Positions 1-6,349 of a stretch of DNA of 34,849 nucleotides are shown here, piece after piece (the first letter of the stretch is position 1; each line of letters begins with the position of its first letter). The position numbers and the translations under genes are program-made. The DNA lies in the IMG/VR virus record IMGVR_UViG_3300038701_002625, positions 1-34,849 of that record. One strand, 5' to 3'. Under the pieces are notes generated by a model, which had not been told where the DNA came from, did not search any database, and saw only the letters and a program-made list of their open reading frames with translations. This DNA comes from a virus.

Positions 1-884
1 AAGAAAGCACATCACTAGAGGGTGCTCCGAAGGAAGTAGGCAGGTCTTTCGATTGTAGCAACAACCAACTCACATCACTAGAAGGTGCTCCGAAGGAAGT
101 AGGTGGATTTTTCCGCTGTGACAACAACCAACTCACATCACTAGAGGGTGCTCCGAAGGAAGTAGGCGGGTCTTTCTATTGTAACTACAACCAACTCACA
201 TCACTGGAAGGCGCACCGAAGGAAGTAGGTGGATTTTTCGATTGTAGCAACAACCAACTCACATCACTAGAGGGTGCTCCGAAGGAAGTAGGTGGATTTT
301 TCCGCTGTGACAACAACCAACTCACATCACTAGAAGGTGCTCCGAAGGAAGTAGGTGGATTTTTCGATTGTAGCAACAACCAACTCACATCACTAGAGGG
401 TGCTCCGAAGGAAGTGGTGCTCAATAAAAAAGAATATATAAAAAGAAGCATTTTTGAATCAAAGCTGTCGCGTGGATATCTATACGCCGATGGTATTTTG
501 CAAAGAATTATTTCAAGAAAAACCCAAAATGACTTAGAGGTGTTCATGGTCCAGAATATTGGATCAAAAAAGAAATCTTTCTGTGTGAAGCGTGGCGAAG
601 TTTTCTCTCATGGCGAAACAATAAAAGAGGCCATGGATGATCTCAAATACAAGATTTCTGACCGTGATACAACTGAATTTAAAAAGTGGTCACTCGATAC
701 TGTCGCCAGTCAGAGTAAGATGATTGAAGCGTATCGTAAAATAACCGGGGCTTGTGGTGCTGGTGTAAAAAACTTTATCCAGTCCGGAAATTATCCAGAG
801 AAGATGTCCGTGGCAGATGTGATCAAATTTACCAGCGGTCGATACGGCCATGATAGTTTTGCTGGATTTTTTAACAACCACTAA
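1..884 (+). CDS. Leucine-rich-repeat phage protein, 5' end missing
   Basis: The frame is open from the left edge to the TAA at 882-884; the start lies outside the window. The N-terminal part is seven copies of a 21-residue leucine-rich unit (core NNQLTSLEGAPKEVGGFF, then x-C-x). The last copy runs straight into a non-repetitive C-terminal domain of about 155 residues with the signatures HGETIKEAMDDLKYKISDRDT and ITGACGAGVKNF. I recall this C-terminal domain behind similar repeats in other phage and bacterial proteins, where its function is unknown. LRR arrays usually bind other proteins, so a recognition or host-interaction role is possible but is inference. Variation between units falls mostly on the residues around the Cys, the exposed strand of an LRR. 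The gene ends 9 bp before the next start. Confidence 0.85.
   Translation, partial: ESTSLEGAPKEVGRSFDCSNNQLTSLEGAPKEVGGFFRCDNNQLTSLEGAPKEVGGSFYCNYNQLTSLEGAPKEVGGFFDCSNNQLTSLEGAPKEVGGFFRCDNNQLTSLEGAPKEVGGFFDCSNNQLTSLEGAPKEVVLNKKEYIKRSIFESKLSRGYLYADGILQRIISRKTQNDLEVFMVQNIGSKKKSFCVKRGEVFSHGETIKEAMDDLKYKISDRDTTEFKKWSLDTVASQSKMIEAYRKITGACGAGVKNFIQSGNYPEKMSVADVIKFTSGRYGHDSFAGFFNNH
15..413 (+). repeat. 63-bp in-frame tandem repeats (LRR units)
   Basis: The LEGAPKEV-coding segment starts at 15, 78, 141, 204, 267, 330 and 393, an exact 63-bp period. Copies are nearly identical even at silent positions. Two variants, with FFDCS or FFRCD after GG, alternate, and a third (SFYCN) occurs once. This points to recent expansion or gene conversion. 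The array continues to the left edge. Confidence 0.95.
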
Positions 885-893
885 GGGGTGAGT

Positions 894-1166
894 ATGATTG
901 TAAACATTTACCACGGAAACAAGCTGCTCGTGTCTAAGAATTTCTCACTGCGGGACTCTCTCCCCATGAGTAAAAAAAGAATAAAAGAAAGCATTACGAT
1001 GGCCGACTCTGCTTTTAATTGGGGTGTCTCTCTTGGTGTACATCTTGATGTGGCACAACTACTAAACACACTAAAGAGAGAGGATGTCAGCAGCGGCCAA
1101 AGTGGTATTCATGTTTTCATGGGAGATGACTACCGTGAAAGCGCGGCTTTAAATTTAAACAGTTAA
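894..1166 (+). CDS. Small hypothetical protein
   Basis: A 90-residue protein that I do not recognise. It starts MIVNIYHGNKLLVSKNFSL and contains a basic stretch (MSKKRIKES) followed by a hydrophobic, probably helical segment. The ATG at 894 is preferred over the in-frame GTG at 888 because AAGGGG (883-888) sits at normal spacing before it. The gene lies between the LRR gene and the DUF3850 gene in the int operon, and its stop overlaps the first copy of a 19-bp direct repeat. Confidence 0.65.
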   Translation: MIVNIYHGNKLLVSKNFSLRDSLPMSKKRIKESITMADSAFNWGVSLGVHLDVAQLLNTLKREDVSSGQSGIHVFMGDDYRESAALNLNS

Positions 1167-1177
1167 CGCAAATAGGA
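1159..1177 (+). repeat. 19-bp direct repeat, copy 1
   Basis: ACAGTTAACGCAAATAGGA. It recurs at 1442-1460 with one mismatch. The two copies bracket the DUF3850-like gene. The overlapping 10-mer ATAGGACAGT is also present at both places (1172 and 1437). Confidence 0.8.
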
Positions 1178-1181
1178 CAGT

Positions 1182-1466
1182 ATGAGTAAACAAAAATACC
1201 ACGAACTTAAAATTGTAGAACCTTATTATACGGCGGTTTCCACAGGCAAAAAGACTTTTGAGATAAGAAGAAATGATCGCGACTTTAAAATTGGCGATCG
1301 TCTTATTTTGTCGCCATACGATCCTGCTTTGGCGATGTACGAAAGCGGAAAACCGACCTTAATCAAAGAAATAACTTACATAACGGACTACGCTCAAAAA
1401 TCTGGCTTCGTAGTTATGTCGATTATCGAACCGGAAATAGGACAGTTAACGCAAGTAGGAATATGA
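1182..1466 (+). CDS. DUF3850 / ASCH-like RNA-binding domain protein
   Basis: A 94-residue protein of the size and pattern of DUF3850, a small PUA/ASCH-fold family common in phages. Visible signatures are HELKIVEPYYTAVSTGKKTFE and IRRNDRDFKIGDRLILSPYD, followed by EITYITDY and GFVVMSI. ASCH/PUA domains are thought to bind RNA or modified bases; the role in phages is not known. The last residues (GQLTQVGI) are coded by the second copy of a direct repeat that also precedes the gene, as if the gene arrived as a unit. Its stop codon abuts the next start. Confidence 0.85.
   Translation: MSKQKYHELKIVEPYYTAVSTGKKTFEIRRNDRDFKIGDRLILSPYDPALAMYESGKPTLIKEITYITDYAQKSGFVVMSIIEPEIGQLTQVGI
1442..1460 (+). 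repeat. 19-bp direct repeat, copy 2
   Basis: ACAGTTAACGCAAGTAGGA. It matches 1159-1177 at 18 of 19 positions. It codes the last residues of the DUF3850 gene and supplies the AGTAGGA ribosome site for the next gene. Confidence 0.8.
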
Positions 1467-1661
1467 ATGAGAAAGAAAATAAATAGTGACGACGAAATTT
1501 TAAAGGCCAAAGACGTGGCGAAACTATTGAAGATTTCGCAATCATTGGTTTATAAACTTACGTCAAATGGCGATATTCCCCACAGGCGACCGAACGGTAA
1601 TGATCCGAGGTATATTAAGAGGGAAGTGTTAGACTGGTTTAATAGGCAAGAGGCGTCGTAG
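1467..1661 (+). CDS. Excisionase-like HTH DNA-binding protein
   Basis: A 64-residue protein of the HTH_17/MerR-like excisionase family. The pattern ILKAKDVAKLLKISQSLVYK is a helix-turn-helix, followed by a wing (IPHRRPNGNDPRYIKREVLDWF). Members bend DNA at attachment sites as recombination directionality factors, or act as small transcription regulators (AlpA). It sits directly upstream of the integrase, with stop and start sharing one base, so it is probably co-translated and is the likely Xis. A competing ATG at 1463 opens only a seven-codon frame. AGTAGGA (1454-1460) serves the 1467 start. Confidence 0.8.
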   Translation: MRKKINSDDEILKAKDVAKLLKISQSLVYKLTSNGDIPHRRPNGNDPRYIKREVLDWFNRQEAS

Positions 1662-2872
1662 TGTCGATCAAAAAAACAGAAAGCGGACAATACAGGGTAG
1701 AGGTCTATCTCGGATTAAGTGGAGACGGTAAAAAGATCCGTGAAGTTCGCCATCTACCAACAAGGCGTGAAGCTAAGCTAGAGCACGCTCGACTTGAAAA
1801 ACTCAAAGGTAAGGGACTGTTAAGAATCGGTGGCTTTTCTGAAATAGCTGAACTTTACTTTGCTTCGCTTGATCGATTAAACCGAAAAGATAATACGAGA
1901 AAGGCATACCGGTCAAATTACGATGCCTGGATCGCACCCTTCTTTGATCATTTAAAAATAGGCAAGCTGTCCACTAGATTAATTGATGCATTCGTCGATG
2001 AAATGGAGCTGGCCGGCGCTACCGACAAGACCAGGTCGTACACATTAAAGCGATTAAAAGGCATTGTTGATTGGGCCTATAAGAATAAGCACATAAGCGA
2101 TAATCCGTTTGATGTTTACGAAATCCCGGTCGTTAGAGACACGAGTGATCGCAAGGTAAAGTATCACACATCGGAAGAGGTTTTTCGACTGCTTGATTAT
2201 ATGGCCGGCAATGAGGATCGGAAGCGATCGGACTATCTAGAATTCATGGAGCTTCTATATAGCACAGGCCTAAGAATTGCCGAGGGATGTGGATTGCTTA
2301 AAGAGTGCTGGGATTCAAAAAACAAGGTATTGGACGTTAGGTATAGTCTTAATAAGTACGTGGCAAAACGAGGCGAAGATGAGCTTCATGGTGCGTTTAT
2401 TCTCGATACCACCAAGGGTAATGAGCGACGTCGAATATTTCCATGCGAACACGTGTGTCAGATACTCGATAAGAAATGTAAAAATATAAAACCAAAAGAT
2501 CCTATATTTACAACAACTCGTGGTCGTGAACGTGACGTTATTTTAAGACGTGGATCTAGGCCTTTAATTATTAAAGCAAAGGTTATAAACTCGAATGAGT
2601 TCACGAAGGATATTTACAACCCATACCAGAAACGAGCTGGGCTTGAAAATATTCTAGGCATCCATGGGACTCGTCACACGTTTGGCGTGGCCTATATGGA
2701 AAGCGGTGGCAGGCTCGAAGTTCTTCAAAAAGAAATGGGCCATAAAGATATTAAATCGACACAAATTTACGCAGATTTTTCAGATAGTTTTAGAAGAAAC
2801 AACGATATTCAGATTGAGTTTAAAAGGACACAAAATAGACACGAAAAAAAGGAGATGAGAGAAGAGAATTAA
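1661..2872 (+). CDS. int: Tyrosine recombinase integrase
   Basis: A 403-residue phage integrase. Residues about 1-50 form an arm-type DNA-binding domain (GQYRVEVYLGLSGDGKK). Residues about 58-145 are the SAM-like core-binding domain. The catalytic domain follows with Arg205 (STGLRIAEG), a probable catalytic Lys near 252, the HGTRH box (His335, Arg338), His361 (MGHKDIKSTQIY) and nucleophile Tyr370, so all expected residues are present. It catalyses attP x attB recombination. The GTG start overlaps the stop of the excisionase-like gene, with AGAGG upstream. The candidate attP region is the non-coding block after its stop. Confidence 0.97.
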   Translation: MSIKKTESGQYRVEVYLGLSGDGKKIREVRHLPTRREAKLEHARLEKLKGKGLLRIGGFSEIAELYFASLDRLNRKDNTRKAYRSNYDAWIAPFFDHLKIGKLSTRLIDAFVDEMELAGATDKTRSYTLKRLKGIVDWAYKNKHISDNPFDVYEIPVVRDTSDRKVKYHTSEEVFRLLDYMAGNEDRKRSDYLEFMELLYSTGLRIAEGCGLLKECWDSKNKVLDVRYSLNKYVAKRGEDELHGAFILDTTKGNERRRIFPCEHVCQILDKKCKNIKPKDPIFTTTRGRERDVILRRGSRPLIIKAKVINSNEFTKDIYNPYQKRAGLENILGIHGTRHTFGVAYMESGGRLEVLQKEMGHKDIKSTQIYADFSDSFRRNNDIQIEFKRTQNRHEKKEMREEN

Positions 2873-2881
2873 ATGATAATG

Positions 2882-2916
2882 ATTGGTTGTATCGATTACC
2901 CCCGATAATTACCAAT
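2882..2916 (+). terminator. Interrupted hairpin after int
   Basis: ATTGGT (2882-2887) pairs with ACCAAT (2911-2916), and inside it TATCG (2890-2894) pairs with CGATA (2903-2907). It lies 10 bp past the int stop. There is no T-tract, so it may be a weak terminator, a transcript-stabilising hairpin, or part of attP. Confidence 0.4.
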
Positions 2917-2961
2917 ATGATAGGGCTAATGCACGGGTGTTTTAACTAGTCAATATTGTTG

Positions 2962-3043
2962 GCGTTAACGTGTATTGTTAAGCACTTATAATGCAACCGT
3001 TCGCATCAATTATCATTTATTTTCACTTAACAATTTTTAACGC
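2962..3043. promoter_or_regulatory. Inverted bipartite sites beside int (arm-type or operator)
   Basis: GCGTTAA-N5-ATTGTTAAG occurs at 2962-2982, and its inverse, CTTAACAAT-N2-TTAACGC, at 3026-3043. Both halves are conserved exactly; only the spacer differs. A shorter inverted pair, ATTGT-AAC-ACAAT, is at 3117-3129. Paired, oriented sites next to int fit integrase arm-type sites in attP or operators of an early promoter. No coding sequence overlaps them. Confidence 0.45.
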
Positions 3044-3220
3044 ACGCGAATGGACACGGAATAGACACTTTTAAAGCCATTCTCGCCACGTCAAATTGTC
3101 TCTCGAAATTACTATGATTGTAACACAATTCAACCAAACTTACGTATTTTTACAAAATTCTTTGGGCCAGAAAAGAATAGGTGTGACCTCCCTCCGTTGG
3201 TTCAACGCAATACTAGTCAA
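3044..3220. other. Remainder of non-coding block between int and methyltransferase
   Basis: This is AT-rich sequence with no convincing gene. Short ORFs here have no ribosome site and no recognisable product. It probably holds the promoter for the early operon, but I could not pick a -35/-10 pair with confidence. No direct repeat shared with the right edge was seen that would mark att sites. Confidence 0.4.
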
Positions 3221-3224
3221 GCAA

Positions 3225-3298
3225 AAGTGGTCAGGTTGGCGGGCTACCGCTTTGAACCCATTCTCAATGGGGGTCGTGTGACCCCTCACTTATATAAC
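3225..3298 (+). promoter_or_regulatory. Cluster of stems upstream of the methyltransferase
   Basis: Three small stem-loops follow each other: GCGG-gcta-CCGC, CCCATT-ctc-AATGGG and GGTC-gtgt-GACC. The first two abut a region where AAGTGG upstream can pair with TCACTT downstream, closing a four-way, cloverleaf-like fold. The candidate GTG start of the methyltransferase (3278) lies in the third loop and stem. No tRNA consensus T-loop is present, so this is not called a tRNA. It may be a structured leader controlling initiation in the two overlapping frames. Confidence 0.35.
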
Positions 3299-4396
3299 AA
3301 GGAAAAGTTAAATGGCCTGGATTTATTTAGCGGGATTGGGGGAATTACGGAAGCCCTCTCGCCCTGGATTACACCGACGATCTACTGTGAGAACGAGGTC
3401 TACGCTCAATCCGTATTACTTTCGCGTATGCAAAGAGGCGAACTCCCAATTGCACCAATTTGGGACGACATTAAAACATTACCGGCATGGGAACTCCCAG
3501 AAATCGATATTTGCTATGGCGGATTTCCCTGTCAAGACATATCTGTTGCAGGAAATGGCGTCGGCCTGGGAGGCGAGCGAAGCGGATTATTTTTCGAGGT
3601 CATGCGCGTGGCCCAAGAAGCGAGACCCGCTTTCTTATTCCTTGAAAACGTCCCTGCAATCCGAACACGGGGACAGCGAGAAGTTGCAAAAGAATTGGCC
3701 CGCTGTGGGTATGATGCTCGATGGTGTGTTGTATCCGCTAGAGAAGTCGGTGCAAACCATTTGCGAAAGCGATGGTTCTGTCTTGCCTACTCCGACCGCG
3801 ACTACTTATGGAAGCAATCAAGGCGGCTCAGCGGGGCGAGCCGGAAAGAAGAGAGAGTCTTTAGAGTCGATGGCGAAAAACAATTCGTGGCCAACCCCGA
3901 GGGCAACAGAGATACAAGAGACGCCAACAGAGTGGGCGATGCGTTCAAGCAAGACAAAGAACAGAATGTCTGGCCCGAGTTTGACGGTAAAAGCTCAAAT
4001 CCTCGAAGAGATAGGGGACGTAAGCAACTCAACAGCAAGAGAACACTATATGAAAACATGGCCAACACCAACGGCGAGCGACTGCGCGGACAAACCGAGA
4101 CCACCAAGAAAGAAAACAACGAAAGAGAGTGGAAAAATAATGGGTGGACAGAAACCACCCCTTATCAGCGAAGTTGGTGGGAAATTGAACCCGATGTGGG
4201 TCGAGTGGTTAATGGGTTACCGCATCGGCGCGACAGAATCAAATGCCTCGGTAATGCGGTCGTACCTCTCCAGGTTTGTGTCGCGTTCCAACGCCTCATG
4301 GGTATCGAAAGAGGAAATACGGAAAAAGTTATCAACAAAAAAGAGAGCTCGGTTATTACCGAAGTAGAAACATTCAACCAACAGGAGGGCGTGTGA
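3278..4396 (+). CDS. DNA (cytosine-5) methyltransferase
   Basis: A phage C5 methyltransferase that transfers a methyl group from AdoMet to cytosine C5, probably to evade host restriction. Motif I is LDLFSGIGG, motif IV is GGFPCQDIS with the catalytic Cys, motif VI is ENV, motif VIII is RKRWF, and motifs IX-X lie in WWEIEPDVGRVVNGLPHRRD and CLGNAVVP. A variable recognition stretch with VANPEGNRD and MANTNGERLRGQ lies between VIII and IX. The start is uncertain: the frame is open back to a TTG at 3197, with GTGs at 3227 and 3278. I chose 3278, which leaves the usual short N-terminus, but its ribosome site (GGGGG) is poor. A second long ORF runs within it in the +1 frame. Confidence 0.9.
   Translation: MTPHLYNKEKLNGLDLFSGIGGITEALSPWITPTIYCENEVYAQSVLLSRMQRGELPIAPIWDDIKTLPAWELPEIDICYGGFPCQDISVAGNGVGLGGERSGLFFEVMRVAQEARPAFLFLENVPAIRTRGQREVAKELARCGYDARWCVVSAREVGANHLRKRWFCLAYSDRDYLWKQSRRLSGASRKEERVFRVDGEKQFVANPEGNRDTRDANRVGDAFKQDKEQNVWPEFDGKSSNPRRDRGRKQLNSKRTLYENMANTNGERLRGQTETTKKENNEREWKNNGWTETTPYQRSWWEIEPDVGRVVNGLPHRRDRIKCLGNAVVPLQVCVAFQRLMGIERGNTEKVINKKESSVITEVETFNQQEGV
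3312..4367 (+). CDS. Overprinted +1-frame ORF within the methyltransferase gene
   Basis: 351 codons lie wholly inside the methyltransferase gene in the +1 frame. The ATG is preceded by AAGGA (3300-3304) at good spacing, better than any site for the methyltransferase itself. The product has LPTPTA, SWPTPRATE, WPTPTASD, NWPAVGMMLDGVLYPLE and, at the end, GKLNPMWVEWLMGYRIG. From memory these match the pattern (TPTAsD... LNPxWVEWLMGfP) of phage proteins that are often annotated on their own as hypothetical or methylase-related. The same bases code the essential motif IX region in the other frame. It may be a genuine overprinted gene, or an open shadow frame whose motifs follow from methyltransferase conservation. 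Confidence 0.4.
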   Translation: MAWIYLAGLGELRKPSRPGLHRRSTVRTRSTLNPYYFRVCKEANSQLHQFGTTLKHYRHGNSQKSIFAMADFPVKTYLLQEMASAWEASEADYFSRSCAWPKKRDPLSYSLKTSLQSEHGDSEKLQKNWPAVGMMLDGVLYPLEKSVQTICESDGSVLPTPTATTYGSNQGGSAGRAGKKRESLESMAKNNSWPTPRATEIQETPTEWAMRSSKTKNRMSGPSLTVKAQILEEIGDVSNSTAREHYMKTWPTPTASDCADKPRPPRKKTTKESGKIMGGQKPPLISEVGGKLNPMWVEWLMGYRIGATESNASVMRSYLSRFVSRSNASWVSKEEIRKKLSTKKRARLLPK

Positions 4397-4497
4397 ACGT
4401 AATCAAACTGTTCCCTCCAGATCGCTGGCATGAGGTTGCTCACCATAAGAGGCTTGGTTTTAAACTTCGTGAAATCTTGGAGTGGTTTCAAGAATGA
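4393..4497 (+). CDS. Small hypothetical protein (34 aa)
   Basis: A GTG start at 4393 follows a strong AGGAGGG (4382-4388). The 34-residue product (ending LGFKLREILEWFQE) looks like one or two amphipathic helices and matches nothing I recognise. It overlaps the methyltransferase stop by four bases, and its own stop overlaps the next gene's ATG (ATGA). The strong ribosome site and coupled junctions argue that it is translated; it may mainly carry ribosomes into the zinc-finger regulator. Confidence 0.55.
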   Translation: MNVIKLFPPDRWHEVAHHKRLGFKLREILEWFQE

Positions 4498-5351
4498 AGA
4501 AAAATGGTGTTATTAAAAAATGTGAAAACTGCGGGGTTGGGTTTTATATTCGTCGGTCACATAGCGAGCAAGCGTGTTGCTCAAGAGAGTGTGCATACGC
4601 ATTCAGGGTAAAAAACCATACAGAGAGCAGGGGGTGTCTCGGGTGTGGAAATGAGTTTCTAGCCAGGGTCGGAGATAAATCAATTTACTGCTCAAGGTTG
4701 TGCGCAAACGAGAATAAGTCACGGCAAAAAAAAGAGCTACTGTATAAAAACTGTAAAAGGTGCAATAAGCGCTTTCAGGTAAAACCAAGCCATTTTGAGC
4801 AACGAGTAACATGCAGCAAGGAGTGTATGTATAAGCTCAGATTTGGGGAAAACGTAAATAGGCGAGACCCTCATCCAAAACTTAATGAGATCCTGAGCAA
4901 TAAAAAATTGCACCGTTATATTGAGTTACTCGTAAAGAGACGGATTGAAGAATTTTATTCACTAGACATAGTGCTTACTGAAGACATTATGCAGGAATAT
5001 TTCCTGCAGCTCCTAAAAGGGAATAGCACTTACATTGAAAATATTACTAACTACTGCATAAATAAAGAGATCAAGAAGGGGATTACACGAAAAAGCGAGT
5101 GTGATTTTTCATTTGATACGTATGATGTGGTGGAATATGCGAAAACGACATACGACAACACGAGTAACGATGAATATGTAAAAAAAATAGGCGAAGTCGC
5201 AGCGTCCCTGACTCCAAATGAGTTTAAGTTTTTAGTCTTATCTATAAAGGGATTTTGTAAACAAGATATCATTCGAGAGCTGCGCAATAGGTACGATACA
5301 ACCTCAGGTCAACTCCGACAAATCTCCGATAAGATAAGGAAGGCAATATGA
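4494..5351 (+). CDS. Zinc-finger protein with sigma-factor-like C-terminus
   Basis: A 285-residue protein. The first ~115 residues hold three Cys4-type modules: CENC...CCSREC, CLGC...CSRLC and CKRC...CSKEC, like MYM/TRASH-type zinc fingers. The rest resembles a small sigma-70-like protein: LTEDIMQEYFLQLLKGN matches region 2 style, and SLTPNEFKFLVLSIKGF with a C-terminal helical pair resembles region 4. The likely role is transcription control of phage genes, through RNA polymerase or DNA, but this is inference from weak patterns. ATG 4494 is chosen over 4482 because it makes an ATGA coupling with the upstream gene. The stop overlaps the next start. Confidence 0.65.
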   Translation: MKKNGVIKKCENCGVGFYIRRSHSEQACCSRECAYAFRVKNHTESRGCLGCGNEFLARVGDKSIYCSRLCANENKSRQKKELLYKNCKRCNKRFQVKPSHFEQRVTCSKECMYKLRFGENVNRRDPHPKLNEILSNKKLHRYIELLVKRRIEEFYSLDIVLTEDIMQEYFLQLLKGNSTYIENITNYCINKEIKKGITRKSECDFSFDTYDVVEYAKTTYDNTSNDEYVKKIGEVAASLTPNEFKFLVLSIKGFCKQDIIRELRNRYDTTSGQLRQISDKIRKAI

Positions 5352-5584
5352 ACGATAAGAACCTCAATGGAAAAGTGCTTTGGTTTGATAGGCGTGACGG
5401 TAATGGGATTATCGTCACCGACTCAGGATATGAATTCTATTTTGATATTTCTGTTTTAAGAAATTGTTCAAGTGATAATATTAAAAGAGGTTTACATGTT
5501 CAATTTGAAATTAATAGCAAAATTAAAGATTGTGCATGCGCAACGAATGTAAAACCTAACCAACCCACCAACCAAGGGGAGTGA
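5348..5584 (+). CDS. Cold-shock-domain-like protein
   Basis: A 78-residue protein with the outline of a cold-shock (OB-fold, nucleic-acid-binding) domain: GKVLWFDRRDGNGIIVTDSG for strands 1-3, EFYFDISVL where FxHxS normally lies, and GLHVQFEIN near the C-terminus, ending ATNV. The RNP1 motif is degenerate: KGFGFI is replaced by DGNGII, losing stacking aromatics, so binding may be weak or altered. The start overlaps the zinc-finger/sigma-like gene by 4 bp. The pairing suggests both act on nucleic acids early in infection. Confidence 0.65.
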   Translation: MNDKNLNGKVLWFDRRDGNGIIVTDSGYEFYFDISVLRNCSSDNIKRGLHVQFEINSKIKDCACATNVKPNQPTNQGE

Positions 5585-5585
5585 T

Positions 5586-5732
5586 GTGAAATGTAAAAAT
5601 AAAAGATGTGCCAACGATTGCTTAACACAAGAAGAATGTAACGCAGGCTATTGCTGCGATTGCATGGCAGCTCTGCAAAATCATTGGGACAGTAGGAGCG
5701 AAGAAAAGAAAATAAGTGAGCGCGAGGACTAA
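5586..5732 (+). CDS. Cys-rich micro-protein
   Basis: A 48-residue ORF from a GTG at 5586 to TAA at 5730. GGGGAG (5577-5582) precedes it. The N-terminal half carries six Cys (CKNKRC, NDC, EEC, CCDC), a likely zinc-binding knuckle, and the tail is charged (SRSEEKKISERED). I do not recognise the family. It follows the cold-shock-like gene directly and continues the run of small Cys-containing products in this operon. Confidence 0.55.
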   Translation: MKCKNKRCANDCLTQEECNAGYCCDCMAALQNHWDSRSEEKKISERED

Positions 5733-5751
5733 CCCAGAATGGAGAAGATGA

Positions 5752-6135
5752 ATGAATAAAACAGAGACAATGACATCTAGAGGATTAACTTCTGAAACGG
5801 TCTACATGACATTATCAGACTTACTATTTCACTTAAGATCAAAAGAAGATCAGATGGGTGTCTATAATTTTTGCCGTAAGTTTAATATAGATCGTAGTAA
5901 GCACGCGAGCATTAGTGAAAAGTTAGAAGATACATATTTCCTTAACTTCAAGGGCAGAATTAACAGCTTGAAAAATGGTTATGAGGCGTACAAATCAAAA
6001 GAGTTCCACTCTGATAATATCGCAGCATCGGACTGGTGCTATTGCTTAGTCGATGAAAAAACAGGGTTTCGTGCGCCAACTTCAATAGGCGCGGCAGAAG
6101 AGCTTGCAAAATTAAGAGCAAAGACTAACCAATGA
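5752..6135 (+). CDS. Hypothetical early protein
   Basis: 127 residues, unrecognised. It starts MNKTETMTSRGLTSETVYMT, is mainly helical with charged segments, and ends SIGAAEELAKLRAKTNQ. GGAG (5739-5742) precedes the ATG. It is soluble-looking, with no signal peptide or membrane segment. It sits among small early genes, so it may be a host-takeover or accessory protein, without evidence for a specific role. Confidence 0.65.
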   Translation: MNKTETMTSRGLTSETVYMTLSDLLFHLRSKEDQMGVYNFCRKFNIDRSKHASISEKLEDTYFLNFKGRINSLKNGYEAYKSKEFHSDNIAASDWCYCLVDEKTGFRAPTSIGAAEELAKLRAKTNQ

Positions 6136-6160
6136 TCGAACTTAGGATAGTGAGGGTAAG

Positions 6161-6349
6161 ATGACGATTAGAAAAAGCGGTTTATGGTGCGATATCTGCA
6201 ATAAGCCAATTTTAAGAGGGGAATGGTGGAATGCTTTGATTAACGGATCTCATGGACACTCTTGTCAGGAGTGTAAAGATCGCTATGAAAAAGTGAAGTT
6301 TTTTTCAGACCTCCCACTTAGCGAGGATGAGATAGATGAAAACAGTTAA
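6161..6349 (+). CDS. Small zinc-ribbon-like protein
   Basis: 62 residues with CDIC (near residue 10) and SCQEC (near 36) separated by GEWWNALINGSHGHS, a four-Cys arrangement typical of a treble-clef or zinc-ribbon knuckle. The C-terminus is acidic (LPLSEDEIDENS). The function is unknown. The next small ORF starts inside its last codons. Confidence 0.65.
   Translation: MTIRKSGLWCDICNKPILRGEWWNALINGSHGHSCQECKDRYEKVKFFSDLPLSEDEIDENS

Noticed and set aside
185-547. Reverse-strand ORF across the repeats (SFGAPSSDVSWLL repeats)
   Set aside because: It is the mirror of the LRR repeats; the + frame is the known repeat type and continues into a conserved domain.
3096-3281. Short forward ORF in the int-methyltransferase gap
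   Set aside because: No ribosome site, no recognisable product, and it overlaps regulatory-looking DNA.
3220-3300. tRNA-like cloverleaf before the methyltransferase
   Set aside because: Stems are present but there is no GTTCRAN-type T-loop, the stem lengths are wrong and the arms overlap; treated as a structured leader instead.
3802-4158. Reverse ORF inside the methyltransferase locus
   Set aside because: Composition-driven (Ser/Leu rich) and without start signals; the dual-coding claim concerns only the two forward frames.
4276-4392. Upstream part of the third-frame ORF before 4393
   Set aside because: No ribosome site before 4393, where AGGAGGG is placed for the GTG; the earlier part is overlap with the methyltransferase.
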